A stretch of DNA of 64,000 nucleotides from Cellulomonas sp. URHE0023 (GTDB lineage: Bacteria; Actinomycetota; Actinomycetes; Actinomycetales; Cellulomonadaceae): positions 1,612,001 to 1,676,000 of the forward strand of contig NZ_JIAN01000005.1 of the NCBI RefSeq assembly GCF_000688475.1. Direction: 5' to 3'. Under the pieces are notes generated by a model. That model made no database searches and was not told the DNA's origin. It saw only the letters and a program-made list of their open reading frames with translations. The translations under genes and the position numbers were made by a program. This document shows positions 53,755 to 62,674 of this stretch, piece by piece (position 1 is the stretch's first letter; each line of letters opens with the position of its first letter).

Positions 53755-54342
53755 TCACCGCAGAGGTACGAAGCGGTAGGAGCCGTGCGACGTCACGGTC
53801 GTGCGACCCCCGGACCGGACGACGACCTGGAGGGTCGAGCGCACCGGGATCACCATGCGCCCGCCGTCCTCGTCGAGCTGTCCGACCAGCTCCTCAGGCA
53901 TGGACACCGGTGCGGCGGAGACGAGGATCCTCGGCCATCCGCCGTCGACCCGGCGCCCGAGGACGCCTGGCTCGGCGGGCTCCAGCACGGCCCACGGCAT
54001 CCGGTGCGCTGCGAGGTTGGCCGAGCCCCAGCGCGCGAGCTCGAGGTCGAGCTCCAGGCCGAGCACGCGCCCGTCCGGCCCGACGAGCCGCGCGAGCAGA
54101 GCCGTGGTCCAGCCCGACCCAGCGCCGACGTCGAGCACGCGCGCGCCCACCGGAACCTCGAGCAGCCGGAGCATCGTGGCCACTGTGCTCGGCTGTGAGC
54201 TCGTCTGGCCGTGCCACAGCGGCAGGGGGCGGTCCTGCGAGGCGTAGGCGCGTTGCTCCTCTGGGAGGAAACCCGAGCGAGCGAGCGCGCGCATCGCGTC
54301 GGCGACGTCGGCGGCGCGTTGCGGGTCGGCGCCCGTGCGCAT
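53755..54342 (-). CDS. Protein-L-isoaspartate O-methyltransferase-like protein
   Basis: 195 residues. SAM-binding motif I is VLDVGAGSGW; the PCMT motif preceding it, GQTSSQPSTVATML, is well conserved. It ends with the beta-strands of the family (RMVIPVRSTLQVVVR). PCMT repairs isoaspartate in damaged proteins. Leaderless promoter upstream (TAGGCT, six bases, ATG). Confidence 0.9.
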   Translation of the reverse strand: MRTGADPQRAADVADAMRALARSGFLPEEQRAYASQDRPLPLWHGQTSSQPSTVATMLRLLEVPVGARVLDVGAGSGWTTALLARLVGPDGRVLGLELDLELARWGSANLAAHRMPWAVLEPAEPGVLGRRVDGGWPRILVSAAPVSMPEELVGQLDEDGGRMVIPVRSTLQVVVRSGGRTTVTSHGSYRFVPLR

Positions 54343-54348
54343 CGTCCG

Positions 54349-54354
54349 AGCCTA
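54349..54354 (-). promoter_or_regulatory. -10 box of a leaderless promoter (PCMT-like gene)
   Basis: On the minus strand TAGGCT, six bases, then ATG 54342. Confidence 0.65.
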
Positions 54355-54394
54355 CGAGCAGGATCCGCTTCGGGATCCGTCGCCGGTGCGCCCG

Positions 54395-54748
54395 TCAGCC
54401 GACGCGCTGCTCGCGCTCGTCGTCGGCGGGTGGCGTGATCGACGCGATCATGCCGGTGCGCGGCACCTCGGCGGCGGCCGGTGCGGGCACGAACTTCGGC
54501 TTGCGGCCCGGGCGACCACGCTCGCGTCGGGTCTCGATGCCCTCCAGGGTGGTCGCGCGCCAGACGGCGCCGCCGTTGAGCCGCCCGTCCGGCTGGGGGA
54601 GCCACGGCACCTTGCGCGACAGCCACACGCGGATCGTCGCGTGCTCCACCCCGAGCCGGTCGGCCAGGCGCGCGATGTCGTACAGGTCGTCCAGGCCGGT
54701 GGTGGTCGGCGGCACGGGGTTGGCGTCGGAGACGTCGTGAGGAGGCAC
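54395..54748 (-). CDS. Small helix-turn-helix DNA-binding protein
   Basis: 117 residues. The central DLYDIARLADRLGVEHATIR, followed by VWLSR, is a MerR/AlpA-type winged helix start; GRPGRKPKFVP is a basic AT-hook-like tail segment. No ligand domain. It could be a small nucleoid or regulatory protein; targets are unknown. The GTG is fixed by the leaderless promoter directly upstream. Confidence 0.7.
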   Translation of the reverse strand: MPPHDVSDANPVPPTTTGLDDLYDIARLADRLGVEHATIRVWLSRKVPWLPQPDGRLNGGAVWRATTLEGIETRRERGRPGRKPKFVPAPAAAEVPRTGMIASITPPADDEREQRVG

Positions 54749-54754
54749 GGCGGC

Positions 54755-54760
54755 AGCCTA
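54755..54760 (-). promoter_or_regulatory. -10 box of a leaderless promoter (HTH gene)
   Basis: On the minus strand TAGGCT, six bases, then GTG 54748; same hexamer as the neighbouring PCMT-like gene. Confidence 0.65.
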
Positions 54761-54836
54761 GCGGTCCGATCCTATGAATTGTGTGACGACACCGTGACGG
54801 GATGCTCACGAGATCTCCCCCGCAGCCGGGCTCAAG

Positions 54837-54869
54837 TTGACCTGGGCGATCGTCCGAAGCATTTAACGT
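54837..54869 (+). promoter_or_regulatory. Promoter of the second M15 peptidase
   Basis: TTGACC (54837-54842) is followed after 17 bases by CATTTA (54860-54865), and TAACGT (54864-54869) ends seven bases before GTG 54877. Which hexamer is the true -10 is open; both put the start of transcription at or just before the start codon. Confidence 0.5.
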
Positions 54870-54876
54870 GTCACGC

Positions 54877-56139
54877 GTGAGTAACAAATATCTGCGACGA
54901 GGTCGGCCACAGGGTGGTCGGCACGCTGCGGCGAGCCCCGCGCCGGTCGCGGCGGGACTCGTGGTGCGCCCTGCGCGCCTCGCCCAGTTCGGCGTCGTCA
55001 CCGTCCTCGCGATGAGCCTCTGCGGAACCATGGCGGCGACCGCGAACGCACACGGTGGCGAAGGCCTGACGCTCGGTGTCTCCCACACCGCCCGTGCAGC
55101 GGCAGAGGTCGCCGCGGCTCGTGACGGAGCCGTCGGTGTCGCGGCCGACGCGATCGCCGTCGCCCATGCCGTCCAGGCCGAAGGGAGCGAGGCGGCCGTC
55201 GACGCCGCTCAGCTCGCGGCCCTCGAGGCTGCCACCTCAAAGCTGAACGACCTCGTCGCGTCCGTCGACCCGACCGTCGCGGCCGCCGTCGCCGCGTCCG
55301 TGGCTGCCGCCCCCGCGGTCACGGCCCCCGTCGTGCCCGCGGACGTGACCCCTGCCGCCGCGCCCGTCGTCCCCGCGGCACCGACCGAGGCGCGACTCCC
55401 GGTCGACGAGCCGGCGCCGGTCGCGACAGCTGCCCCGGTCGCGACGCCGGCACCCACGCCTTCAGCCACGACCATCCCCGTCATCCCGCCCACCGACGGC
55501 CGCGAGGACGAAGCGACCGCGAAGCTCCGCGACGCGGTCGCCGCCGTCGCCGTGCTGACCGCCGACGTGCGCGACAAGGCCGAGGCCAACCGCGTGGCGG
55601 CCGCCGCTGCCGCGCAGGCCGAGGCGGACGCCGCCGCGCAGGCCGCCGCTGCCGCTGCCGCTCAGGCCCAGGCGGACGCTGCCGCGCAGGCCGCCGCCGA
55701 GGCCGCCGCTGCCCAGCGTGCCGCGTGGAAGCAGTCCTTGCAGGGCTACTCGAACGGGAAGATCCCGGACTCGGCTCTCTGCGGCGTCAGCTTCGACGGG
55801 TCCGTGCGGCTCCGCTGCGACGCCGCCGAGCAGCTCGACATCCTGAACACCGCGTACCGCGAGCACTTCGGCACGGACCTCACCATCTCGGACTCGTACC
55901 GCTCGTACTCCGGTCAGGTCTCGTGCGTCCGCACCAAGGGCTACCTGTGCGCCACGCCGGGCACCTCCAACCACGGCAACGGCATCGCGATCGACTTCGG
56001 TGGCGGCGTCGAGACGTTCGGCACCAAGCAGCATGCCTGGATGGTCGCCAACGCCCCCGACCTTCAGTGGGTGCACCCGAGCTGGGCCGCTGCACGCGGA
56101 TCCAAGCCGGAGGCGTGGCACTGGGAGTACTCCGGCTGA
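54877..56139 (+). CDS. Secreted M15 (VanY-like) D-Ala-D-Ala carboxypeptidase
   Basis: 420 residues, exported through a signal with a long basic lead (LRRGRPQGGRHAA). Two Ala-rich coiled-coil stretches and a Pro/Val/Ala linker precede the catalytic domain. Zinc-site motifs are SNHGNGIAIDF and AWHWEYSG. Cys pairs (ALCGVSF, RLRCDAA, VSCVRTK, YLCATPG) suggest disulfides. GTG 54868 is in frame but lies in the -10 region, so 54877 is preferred. It resembles the 33409 gene in layout. Confidence 0.9.
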   Translation: MSNKYLRRGRPQGGRHAAASPAPVAAGLVVRPARLAQFGVVTVLAMSLCGTMAATANAHGGEGLTLGVSHTARAAAEVAAARDGAVGVAADAIAVAHAVQAEGSEAAVDAAQLAALEAATSKLNDLVASVDPTVAAAVAASVAAAPAVTAPVVPADVTPAAAPVVPAAPTEARLPVDEPAPVATAAPVATPAPTPSATTIPVIPPTDGREDEATAKLRDAVAAVAVLTADVRDKAEANRVAAAAAAQAEADAAAQAAAAAAAQAQADAAAQAAAEAAAAQRAAWKQSLQGYSNGKIPDSALCGVSFDGSVRLRCDAAEQLDILNTAYREHFGTDLTISDSYRSYSGQVSCVRTKGYLCATPGTSNHGNGIAIDFGGGVETFGTKQHAWMVANAPDLQWVHPSWAAARGSKPEAWHWEYSG

Positions 56140-56146
56140 CGGGTCC

Positions 56147-56152
56147 TACGAT
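56147..56152 (+). promoter_or_regulatory. -10 box of a leaderless promoter
   Basis: TACGAT, six bases, then ATG 56159. Confidence 0.65.
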
Positions 56153-56158
56153 CGGCCC

Positions 56159-57304
56159 ATGAGCTCCTCCGGGCACGGACGGACCTGGCCGCTGGTCGGC
56201 CGGGCGGCCGAGCTGGACGACCTGGACGAGCTCCTCGCCACAGCGGCGGGTGGCCAGGGCGTCACGGTGCTCCTCGAGGGCGCTGCCGGTGTGGGCAAGT
56301 CCAGCCTGGTCGAGGCCCTGCGCGGCTCGGCGCGGCTCCTCGACGTCCGGCTGAGCACCGCGCGTGCGTCGAGCATGCGGCCGTGGCCGTTCGCGCTGCT
56401 GTCCGACGCGCTCCTGCAGGGCGCGTCCCGGAGCCCGCTCGAGCTCGAGCTCGCGGGCATCCTGGCCACCCTCTACGCGGCGCCCACGGTGCCGGACGAC
56501 GAGATCGCGCGGGTGGGTGCCATGTTCGCCGACCTGCTGCGCAGCCGCGGCGCGTCTCGCCCGTGGGCGCTCGTGCTCGAGGACGTGCACGAGTCCGACG
56601 CGGCGTCCCTCGACGTGCTGCACGAGCTCGCCCACGAGGGTGCGCTGCACCACGCGCTCGTCATCCTCACCATGCGACCCGTGCCGTACCGGGCCGATCT
56701 CGCCGCGGTCGTCGCCGCCTGGACGCGTGCCGGGGCGCGGCACGTCGAGCTGCGCCCGCTGAGCAGTCGCGCCAGTGTCGAGCTGGCGGAGCACCTGGTC
56801 GGCGGGGACGTGGGGCCGTCGTTGCGGGGCACGCTCGCGATGGCCGGCGGCAACCCGAGGTTCGTCACGGACGTGGTGCGAACAGCTCGCTCGACGGGCG
56901 CGCTGGTCACGGAGGGCGGGGTGCACGACGTGTCGGGCTCGGCCTGGCAGGTCGCGCTGGACGACGTGGTCCGGCGACGGATCTACTACCTCGGCAGCGA
57001 GGTGCTGGAGCTGCTCGGGCGCGCCTCCGTGCTGGGGACGTCGTTCGTCATGACCGATCTCGCCCTGCTCGCCGAGGAACCCGTGGCCGACTGCTGGCGC
57101 ACGCTTCGGCACGGCCTGGCGGCGGGTGTCGTCCGCGCCCGAGGCGACCGGCTCGTCTTCGGGCACGACCTGGTGCGCTCGGCCCTGTACGACGGACTGG
57201 ATCCCGACGACCGGCGCGCCCTGCACGCACGGGCCGCGAAGGCGTTGCAGGAAGCAGGCGCGCCCGCGCAGATCGTGGCGAACCACCTCGACCGCGCGCG
57301 CTGA
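56159..57304 (+). CDS. AAA/STAND ATPase, truncated LAL-regulator-like
   Basis: 381 residues matching only the N-terminal ATPase part of LAL regulators. Walker A is GAAGVGKS (41-48), Walker B VLEDVHESD, and the WHD-like end runs to NHLDRAR. No TPR region and no LuxR HTH follow before the stop, where full proteins continue for another 400-600 residues. It has its own leaderless promoter. It may be a truncated gene that still makes an ATPase, or a natural short form. A frame-shifted remainder is not visible in 57305-57356. Confidence 0.75.
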   Translation: MSSSGHGRTWPLVGRAAELDDLDELLATAAGGQGVTVLLEGAAGVGKSSLVEALRGSARLLDVRLSTARASSMRPWPFALLSDALLQGASRSPLELELAGILATLYAAPTVPDDEIARVGAMFADLLRSRGASRPWALVLEDVHESDAASLDVLHELAHEGALHHALVILTMRPVPYRADLAAVVAAWTRAGARHVELRPLSSRASVELAEHLVGGDVGPSLRGTLAMAGGNPRFVTDVVRTARSTGALVTEGGVHDVSGSAWQVALDDVVRRRIYYLGSEVLELLGRASVLGTSFVMTDLALLAEEPVADCWRTLRHGLAAGVVRARGDRLVFGHDLVRSALYDGLDPDDRRALHARAAKALQEAGAPAQIVANHLDRAR

Positions 57305-57356
57305 TCGTCGAGTCCTCCTAGCGTGGGCCCTGTCCGCCACCCGACGAAGGAGAACC

Positions 57357-57791
57357 ATGGCTACCCGTACCGCTCGCACAGCCTGGAACGGCACGTTGCA
57401 GGAAGGGGCCGGGCAGGTCGAGCTGACGAGCTCCGGATCCGGCACCTTCGACGTGTCCTTCCCGAGGCGTACCGCCGACAAGGCTGAGGGCACCAGCCCG
57501 GAGGAGCTCATCGCCGCCGCGCACTCGTCGTGCTACTCGATGGCCCTGTCCGGCGAGATCGCCGGTGCCGGGGGAACACCGATCGCGCTCGAGGTGACTG
57601 CCGACGTCACCCTCGCGCCCGACCCGGTCGGCGGGCTGCACATCAGCCTCATCCATCTGACCGTGCGCGGTGAGGTGGAAGGCCTGGACGCTGCCGGTTT
57701 CGAGGCGGCTGCCCAGGCCGCCAAGGTCGGGTGCCCGGTGAGCAAGGCGCTCGCCGCGACCACGATCACGCTCGACGCCTCCCTCGCCTGA
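57357..57791 (+). CDS. OsmC-family peroxiredoxin
   Basis: 144 residues. It reduces organic hydroperoxides by means of two Cys: HSSCYSMAL (peroxidatic) and AKVGCPVSKAL (resolving). The TSPEELIAAAHSSC motif is typical of OsmC rather than Ohr. AAGGAG seven bases before the ATG gives an ordinary, leadered start, unlike its neighbours. Confidence 0.92.
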   Translation: MATRTARTAWNGTLQEGAGQVELTSSGSGTFDVSFPRRTADKAEGTSPEELIAAAHSSCYSMALSGEIAGAGGTPIALEVTADVTLAPDPVGGLHISLIHLTVRGEVEGLDAAGFEAAAQAAKVGCPVSKALAATTITLDASLA

Positions 57792-57883
57792 CGGGCCGTC
57801 CGCACTCGCCGGGCCAGTGGCTCGGCGACGGCGGACGGTGCGCGACGCGTGGATACCCACGACAGGCGGTCGGCGTCCGGTGC

Positions 57884-57889
57884 GACACT
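57884..57889 (+). promoter_or_regulatory. -10 box of a leaderless promoter (FAD/Fe-S oxidase)
   Basis: GACACT, six bases, then GTG 57896. Confidence 0.55.
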
Positions 57890-57895
57890 GCGCGG

Positions 57896-60814
57896 GTGGC
57901 GGCAGTGACCGAGAACGTGGCAGGAGACGTGGACAGCGCGCAGGTCGTGGCGGCGCTGCGGTCCGCGATGGGCGGGGCGGTCGACGACTCGAGCCGCCGG
58001 CGCGCCGAGTACTCCACGGACGCGTCCAACTACCGCGTGGTGCCGCAGGTGGTGGCGTTCCCGCGCGACACGGACGACGTCGAGGCTGTCCTTGAGGTGT
58101 CCCGTGCCCTGGGCGTCCCGCTGACGGCGCGCGGTGGTGGCACGAGCGTGGCCGGCAACGCGGTCGGCACCGGGATCGTGCTCGACTTCTCGCGGCACGT
58201 GAACCGGATCCTGGAGATCGACCCCGCCGCTCGGACGGCGCGCATCGAGCCGGGCGTCGTCATGGCCGCGCTGCAGAAGGCAGCCGCACCGCACGGCCTG
58301 CGGTTCGGTCCGGACCCGTCGACGCAGGCGAGAGCGACGCTCGGCGGGATGATCGGCAACAACGCGTGCGGGCCGCGTGCCGTGGCCTACGGGCGGACCG
58401 CCGACAACGTGCTCGCCCTCGACATGGTCGACGGGACCGGCCGGCGGTTCTCGGCGTCGTCCGGTGCCGGTGCGCTCGACGTGATCCCAGGTCTCGGCGG
58501 CCTCGTCCGCTCGCACCTGGATGTCATCCGGACCGAGCTGGGCCGATTCGGCCGGCAGGTCTCCGGCTACTCGCTCGAGCACCTGCTGCCGGAGAAGGGG
58601 ACCGACCTGGCCAAGGCGCTCGTCGGCACGGAGGGAACGGTCGGCACGCTGCTGGGTGCGACGGTCAGGCTCGTCCCGGTCGCGGCCGCCCCCGTGCTCG
58701 TCGTCCTGGGGTACCCGGACATGCCGACGGCAGCCGACGCGGTGCCGGCTCTGCTCGCGCACGCACCGCTCGCGATCGAGGGCATGGACTCCCGGCTCGT
58801 CGACGTGGTCCGTCGCGTCCGCGGCGCGGCCGCCGTCCCGACGCTGCCGCCCGGCGGCGGCTGGCTGATGGTCGAGGTCGGTGGCGCGGACCTCGACGAC
58901 GCCTTGCGCAACGCCCGCGCTCTCGCTGCGGACGCGGGTACCAGCGCGGTCGGGCTCTTCCCACCCGGTCCGGACGCCGCCCGCATGTGGCGCATCCGCG
59001 AGGACGGTGCGGGCCTGGGTGGACGGACGCCGTCCGGGGCGCAGGCCTGGCCGGGGTTCGAGGACTCCGCGGTGCCCCCCGCACAGCTCGGGGCCTACCT
59101 GCGCGAGCTCGAGGCGCTCATGGCGTCGCACCAGGTGGACGGCCTGGCCTACGGGCACTTCGGCGACGGCTGCGTGCACCTGCGACTCGACATCCCGCTC
59201 GGGAGGTCGGGCAACCCGTTGCGCGCCTTCATGGAAGACGCGGCAGCGTTGGTGGCCTCGCACGGTGGGTCGTTGTCCGGGGAGCACGGTGACGGCCGCG
59301 CCCGCTCGGAGCTGCTCTCGGTCATGTACACCCCGAAGGCGATCGACCTCTTCGGGGCGTTCAAGGACCTGTTCGACCCGCGCGACCTGCTCAACCCGGG
59401 CGTGCTCGTGCGACCGCGCCCGCTGGACGCCGACCTGCGCCGCCCGTGGGCCCGCCCCTTGCTGGCAGACGGGCACGGGTTCTCGTTCCGGCACGACGAC
59501 GGCGACCTGACGACGGCCGTGCACCGCTGCGTCGGCGTGGGCAAGTGCCGTGCCGACAGCACCGCGGCCGGTGGGTTCATGTGCCCGTCGTACCTGGCGA
59601 CGAAGGACGAGAAGGACTCGACCCGCGGCCGGGCGCGCGTGCTGCAGGAGATGGCGAACGGCACGCTCGTCTCCGGTGGGTGGTCGTCACCGGAGGTGCA
59701 CGAGGCCCTGGACCTGTGCCTGAGCTGCAAGGCCTGCTCGTCGGACTGCCCCGCGGGCGTCGACATGGCTCAGTACAAGTCGGAGGTGCTGCACCGTACA
59801 TATCGCGGCCGGCTCCGCCCGCCGTCGCACTACGCGCTCGGCTGGCTGCCCAGGTGGGCCCGGCTGGTGACCCGCGTCCCCGGTCTGGCGGCGCTCACCA
59901 ACGCGGTCCTCGGCATCAGGCCGGTTGCCAAGGCGGTGCTGGCGGGCGGTGGGATGGACACGCGTCGCAAGATGGTCACCTTTGCTCGCGAGCCCTTCCG
60001 TGCCTGGGCGCGGGGCAAGGGCCGCGACGAGGTGACGCTGGCACGCCGGGGCGACGACCACGCCGGGCGCCGGCCCCGGGTGGTGCTCTGGACGGACTCG
60101 TTCTCCGACACCCTCTCGCCCACGGTCGCGCACGCCGCGGTCGCCGTGCTGCGGGACGCCGGGTACGAGGTCCTCGTGCCGGAGGACGACGCGTGCTGCG
60201 GGCTCACCTGGATCAGCACGGGTCAGCTGGACGGCGCGCGCCGTCAGCTGGCCAACCTGCTCGGCGTCCTCGGGCCGTTCGCCGTCAACGGCATCCCTAT
60301 CGTCGGCCTCGAGCCGTCATGCACCGCCGTCCTGCGCTCGGACCTGCTCGACCTCTTCCCGGACGACCCGCGCGCGGCGGCCGTGGCGCGCGAGACCCGC
60401 ACGCTCGCCGAGCTGCTCACCGCGCCCGAGCCGGTCGGGCCCGGGGACCGGTGGCAGGTCCCGGACCTGTCGGGCGTCACCGCCGTGGTCCAGCCGCACT
60501 GCCACCACCACTCGGTGATGACGTGGAACCCGGACCGTCAGCTGCTCACCGACGCCGGTGCGCAGTTCTCCGCGATGGCCGGCTGCTGCGGCCTTGCGGG
60601 GAACTTCGGCATGGAGAAGGGGCACTACGACGTCTCGGTCGCGGTCGCCGAGACCTCGTTGCTCCCGGCGCTGCGTGACGCGGCCCCGGGTGACGTCTAC
60701 CTGGCCGACGGCTTCTCGTGCCGCACCCAGGCCGAGCAGCTCGCCGGTGTCCAGGGCATCCACCTCGCGGAGCTCCTTGCGGCGCACCTGTGCGCGCGGC
60801 AGCCGACCACCTGA
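57896..60814 (+). CDS. Fused FAD- and Fe-S-binding oxidase, D-lactate dehydrogenase-like
   Basis: 972 residues. The FAD-binding PCMH part (about 40-230) has TARGGGTSVAGN and PDPSTQARATLGGMIG-type glycines. The FAD-oxidase C-terminal domain follows to about 515. A ferredoxin-like domain with CxxxxxC (CVGVGKC), GFMCPSY and CLSCKACSSDCP gives two 4Fe-4S clusters; two CCG motifs (CCGLTWIS, CCGLAGNF) form the heterodisulfide reductase-like end. The fusion is typical of respiratory D-lactate, D-2-hydroxyglutarate or glycolate oxidases. The substrate cannot be told. Confidence 0.9.
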   Translation: MAAVTENVAGDVDSAQVVAALRSAMGGAVDDSSRRRAEYSTDASNYRVVPQVVAFPRDTDDVEAVLEVSRALGVPLTARGGGTSVAGNAVGTGIVLDFSRHVNRILEIDPAARTARIEPGVVMAALQKAAAPHGLRFGPDPSTQARATLGGMIGNNACGPRAVAYGRTADNVLALDMVDGTGRRFSASSGAGALDVIPGLGGLVRSHLDVIRTELGRFGRQVSGYSLEHLLPEKGTDLAKALVGTEGTVGTLLGATVRLVPVAAAPVLVVLGYPDMPTAADAVPALLAHAPLAIEGMDSRLVDVVRRVRGAAAVPTLPPGGGWLMVEVGGADLDDALRNARALAADAGTSAVGLFPPGPDAARMWRIREDGAGLGGRTPSGAQAWPGFEDSAVPPAQLGAYLRELEALMASHQVDGLAYGHFGDGCVHLRLDIPLGRSGNPLRAFMEDAAALVASHGGSLSGEHGDGRARSELLSVMYTPKAIDLFGAFKDLFDPRDLLNPGVLVRPRPLDADLRRPWARPLLADGHGFSFRHDDGDLTTAVHRCVGVGKCRADSTAAGGFMCPSYLATKDEKDSTRGRARVLQEMANGTLVSGGWSSPEVHEALDLCLSCKACSSDCPAGVDMAQYKSEVLHRTYRGRLRPPSHYALGWLPRWARLVTRVPGLAALTNAVLGIRPVAKAVLAGGGMDTRRKMVTFAREPFRAWARGKGRDEVTLARRGDDHAGRRPRVVLWTDSFSDTLSPTVAHAAVAVLRDAGYEVLVPEDDACCGLTWISTGQLDGARRQLANLLGVLGPFAVNGIPIVGLEPSCTAVLRSDLLDLFPDDPRAAAVARETRTLAELLTAPEPVGPGDRWQVPDLSGVTAVVQPHCHHHSVMTWNPDRQLLTDAGAQFSAMAGCCGLAGNFGMEKGHYDVSVAVAETSLLPALRDAAPGDVYLADGFSCRTQAEQLAGVQGIHLAELLAAHLCARQPTT

Positions 60815-60833
60815 GGCACGCGGCGGGCCGGCG

Positions 60834-61982
60834 TCAGGCTGTCGCCGGCTCGCTGACCGGGCCAGGGTTGAGCCACAGCTGGCCACCATCTCGGATGGTC
60901 CAGCCGTTCGGGTCCGAGGTGACCGCGTTCTGCCGGAAGTCGGTGGGGCGTTCGCGGACCAGAGCCCACCCCAGCCGGGAGAGCTCGCGGAGCGCGATCC
61001 CTTCGATCAACCTCGACTGGGTGGCCAGGAAGAGCACCTCCACCTTCTCGTGCAGGACGCTCAGGAAGTCGGGATCCTCCAGGAGCGACTGCTCGGTGCC
61101 CTGCAGGTCCATGTGCAGGAAGTCGATCCGGTCCAGGTGCTCGACCAGCGAGCGCAGGCTCAGCCCGTCGACCGGGTCGTGCTCGAGGGCGTGCCCTCGG
61201 TAGTCCACGTCCGCCTGGGTGCTGCTCATCTGGGCCCCGTTGTCGCTCCTCGGGTCGACCCGTGGGAACCACACGGTCTCATCGCGCACGTGGACGGCAG
61301 CATGCACGACGCGCACGTCCACGGACGCATCCTGCGTGAGCCCGTTGCGTTCGGCGTGCTCGAGGATCTCCACCTCGGCGGCAGCGGCGGCCTCGACGGC
61401 GAGGAGCGATACGCGGTCGAACCCTGAGCGCAGGGCGGTCACCCCTGCTGCCGTCACCCAGGGCCCGTAGGACGCGCCGAGCTCGACGCAGGAGAACGTG
61501 CCCCTGCTCGCCTGGACCGCTCGTTCGACCGCAGTGAGCAGCGCGACGTACTCGATGGCCTCCGCGTGGAAGCCGTCGTCGGGGATCGGCAGGTCCACGA
61601 ACTCGACGCCGGGCAGGCCCGGCCCACTCAGGCCCGGGAACCGCGAGGCCTTGGTGCCGATGCCCAGCCAGTCCACGATCTCGCCCAGTCCCGGCTCGTT
61701 GCGCTGGTCGAGCCGGAACCGGGCCAGCAGGTCGACGTCCTCGGGCGCCCATCCACCGAAGAAGTCTGGTGGGCTCACCCACTCTCGCGCCGTGAGCGCC
61801 CGTTGGAGCCTGGTCTGCGGCATCGTCGCACCGGAGCCGTGGTCGACCTGCGTGCGGGTCTCCGCCAAGGCCGCCACCTGACCCTGCAGGGCAAGCGACT
61901 GTTCTCGAAGCCCTTCCAGCTGCACGAGCACGGGAGTCATCCAGCGAGCACGCAGGTCATGCGCGATGCGAGGCCATGGCAC
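60834..61982 (-). CDS. FkbM-family methyltransferase
   Basis: About 382 residues. The SAM-binding region is ELGASYGPWV, and the FkbM hallmark DFLHMDLQGTEQSLL is in the C-terminal half. A helical N-terminus (LREQSLALQGQVAALAE) may be a coiled coil. Members O-methylate sugars or polyketides; a glycan or surface polymer is plausible, but no glycan genes adjoin. GGGGGA six bases before GTG 61982 favours this start; frames reach up to 62120. Confidence 0.8.
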   Translation of the reverse strand: MPWPRIAHDLRARWMTPVLVQLEGLREQSLALQGQVAALAETRTQVDHGSGATMPQTRLQRALTAREWVSPPDFFGGWAPEDVDLLARFRLDQRNEPGLGEIVDWLGIGTKASRFPGLSGPGLPGVEFVDLPIPDDGFHAEAIEYVALLTAVERAVQASRGTFSCVELGASYGPWVTAAGVTALRSGFDRVSLLAVEAAAAAEVEILEHAERNGLTQDASVDVRVVHAAVHVRDETVWFPRVDPRSDNGAQMSSTQADVDYRGHALEHDPVDGLSLRSLVEHLDRIDFLHMDLQGTEQSLLEDPDFLSVLHEKVEVLFLATQSRLIEGIALRELSRLGWALVRERPTDFRQNAVTSDPNGWTIRDGGQLWLNPGPVSEPATA

Positions 61983-62146
61983 AACTGTTCCCCCGTCGAC
62001 GAAAGCGGAGACACTGCCAGAATCCAACGGATCGCGCCGGACCTGGTGGACAGGGCCAGCGCTGGTGGTCACCCTAGCCTCGATCACTCCTCGCGCGCCG
62101 GGATGGCAGCTTGTGGGCACTGGTGGACACCCACCGCCCGAGGGAC

Positions 62147-62152
62147 CAGGGT
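62147..62152 (+). promoter_or_regulatory. -10-like box before the thiamine-binding protein gene
   Basis: CAGGGT, six bases, then ATG 62159. Confidence 0.4.
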
Positions 62153-62158
62153 GGGCGC

Positions 62159-62455
62159 ATGCTCGTTGCCTTCTCCGTCGCCCCGCTCGGTGCGGGCGAG
62201 TCCGTGACCGCCGCGGTCGCAGATGCCGTGCGCATCGTCCGCGAGTCGGGTCTGCCCAACCGGACCGACGCCATGTTCACCACCCTCGAAGGGGAGTGGG
62301 ACGAGGTGATGGACGTGGTGAAGCGGGCCACGGAAGCCGTCGGCCGGCACGGCCACCGGGTCAGCCTGGTCCTCAAGGCCGACATCCGCCCGGGCCGCAC
62401 GGGCGAGCTCACCGGGAAGGTCGCGCGGGTGGAGAAGGCGCTCGAGCAGCACTGA
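62159..62455 (+). CDS. Thiamine-binding protein, YqgV/MTH1187 family (DUF77)
   Basis: 98 residues, the expected length. Motifs [34 protein letters not shown] and [12 protein letters not shown] match the family, which binds hydroxymethylpyrimidine or thiamine-like ligands. In other bacteria it accompanies thiamine transporters; none is adjacent here. In-frame codons extend upstream, but the family start is at this ATG. Confidence 0.9.
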   Translation: MLVAFSVAPLGAGESVTAAVADAVRIVRESGLPNRTDAMFTTLEGEWDEVMDVVKRATEAVGRHGHRVSLVLKADIRPGRTGELTGKVARVEKALEQH

Positions 62456-62674
62456 GCGGACCGCCACCCGGGTGTGCGATCGACCACGATCGGGGTGTGG
62501 GAATTGTCGCATCCGGGTGATCGTGCGCACCTGGTGCCGACAGGCCGCCCCGACCGGCTGACGCGTCCGGTCCGCTGTGGGACAGTGTGCTCGCACGCGT
62601 GAGCAGGACGGGCTCCGCGGGCGACCAGAACTGATCGTGGGTGGGCGGCGGCGCGCCCAGGAAGGCCGGGACCG

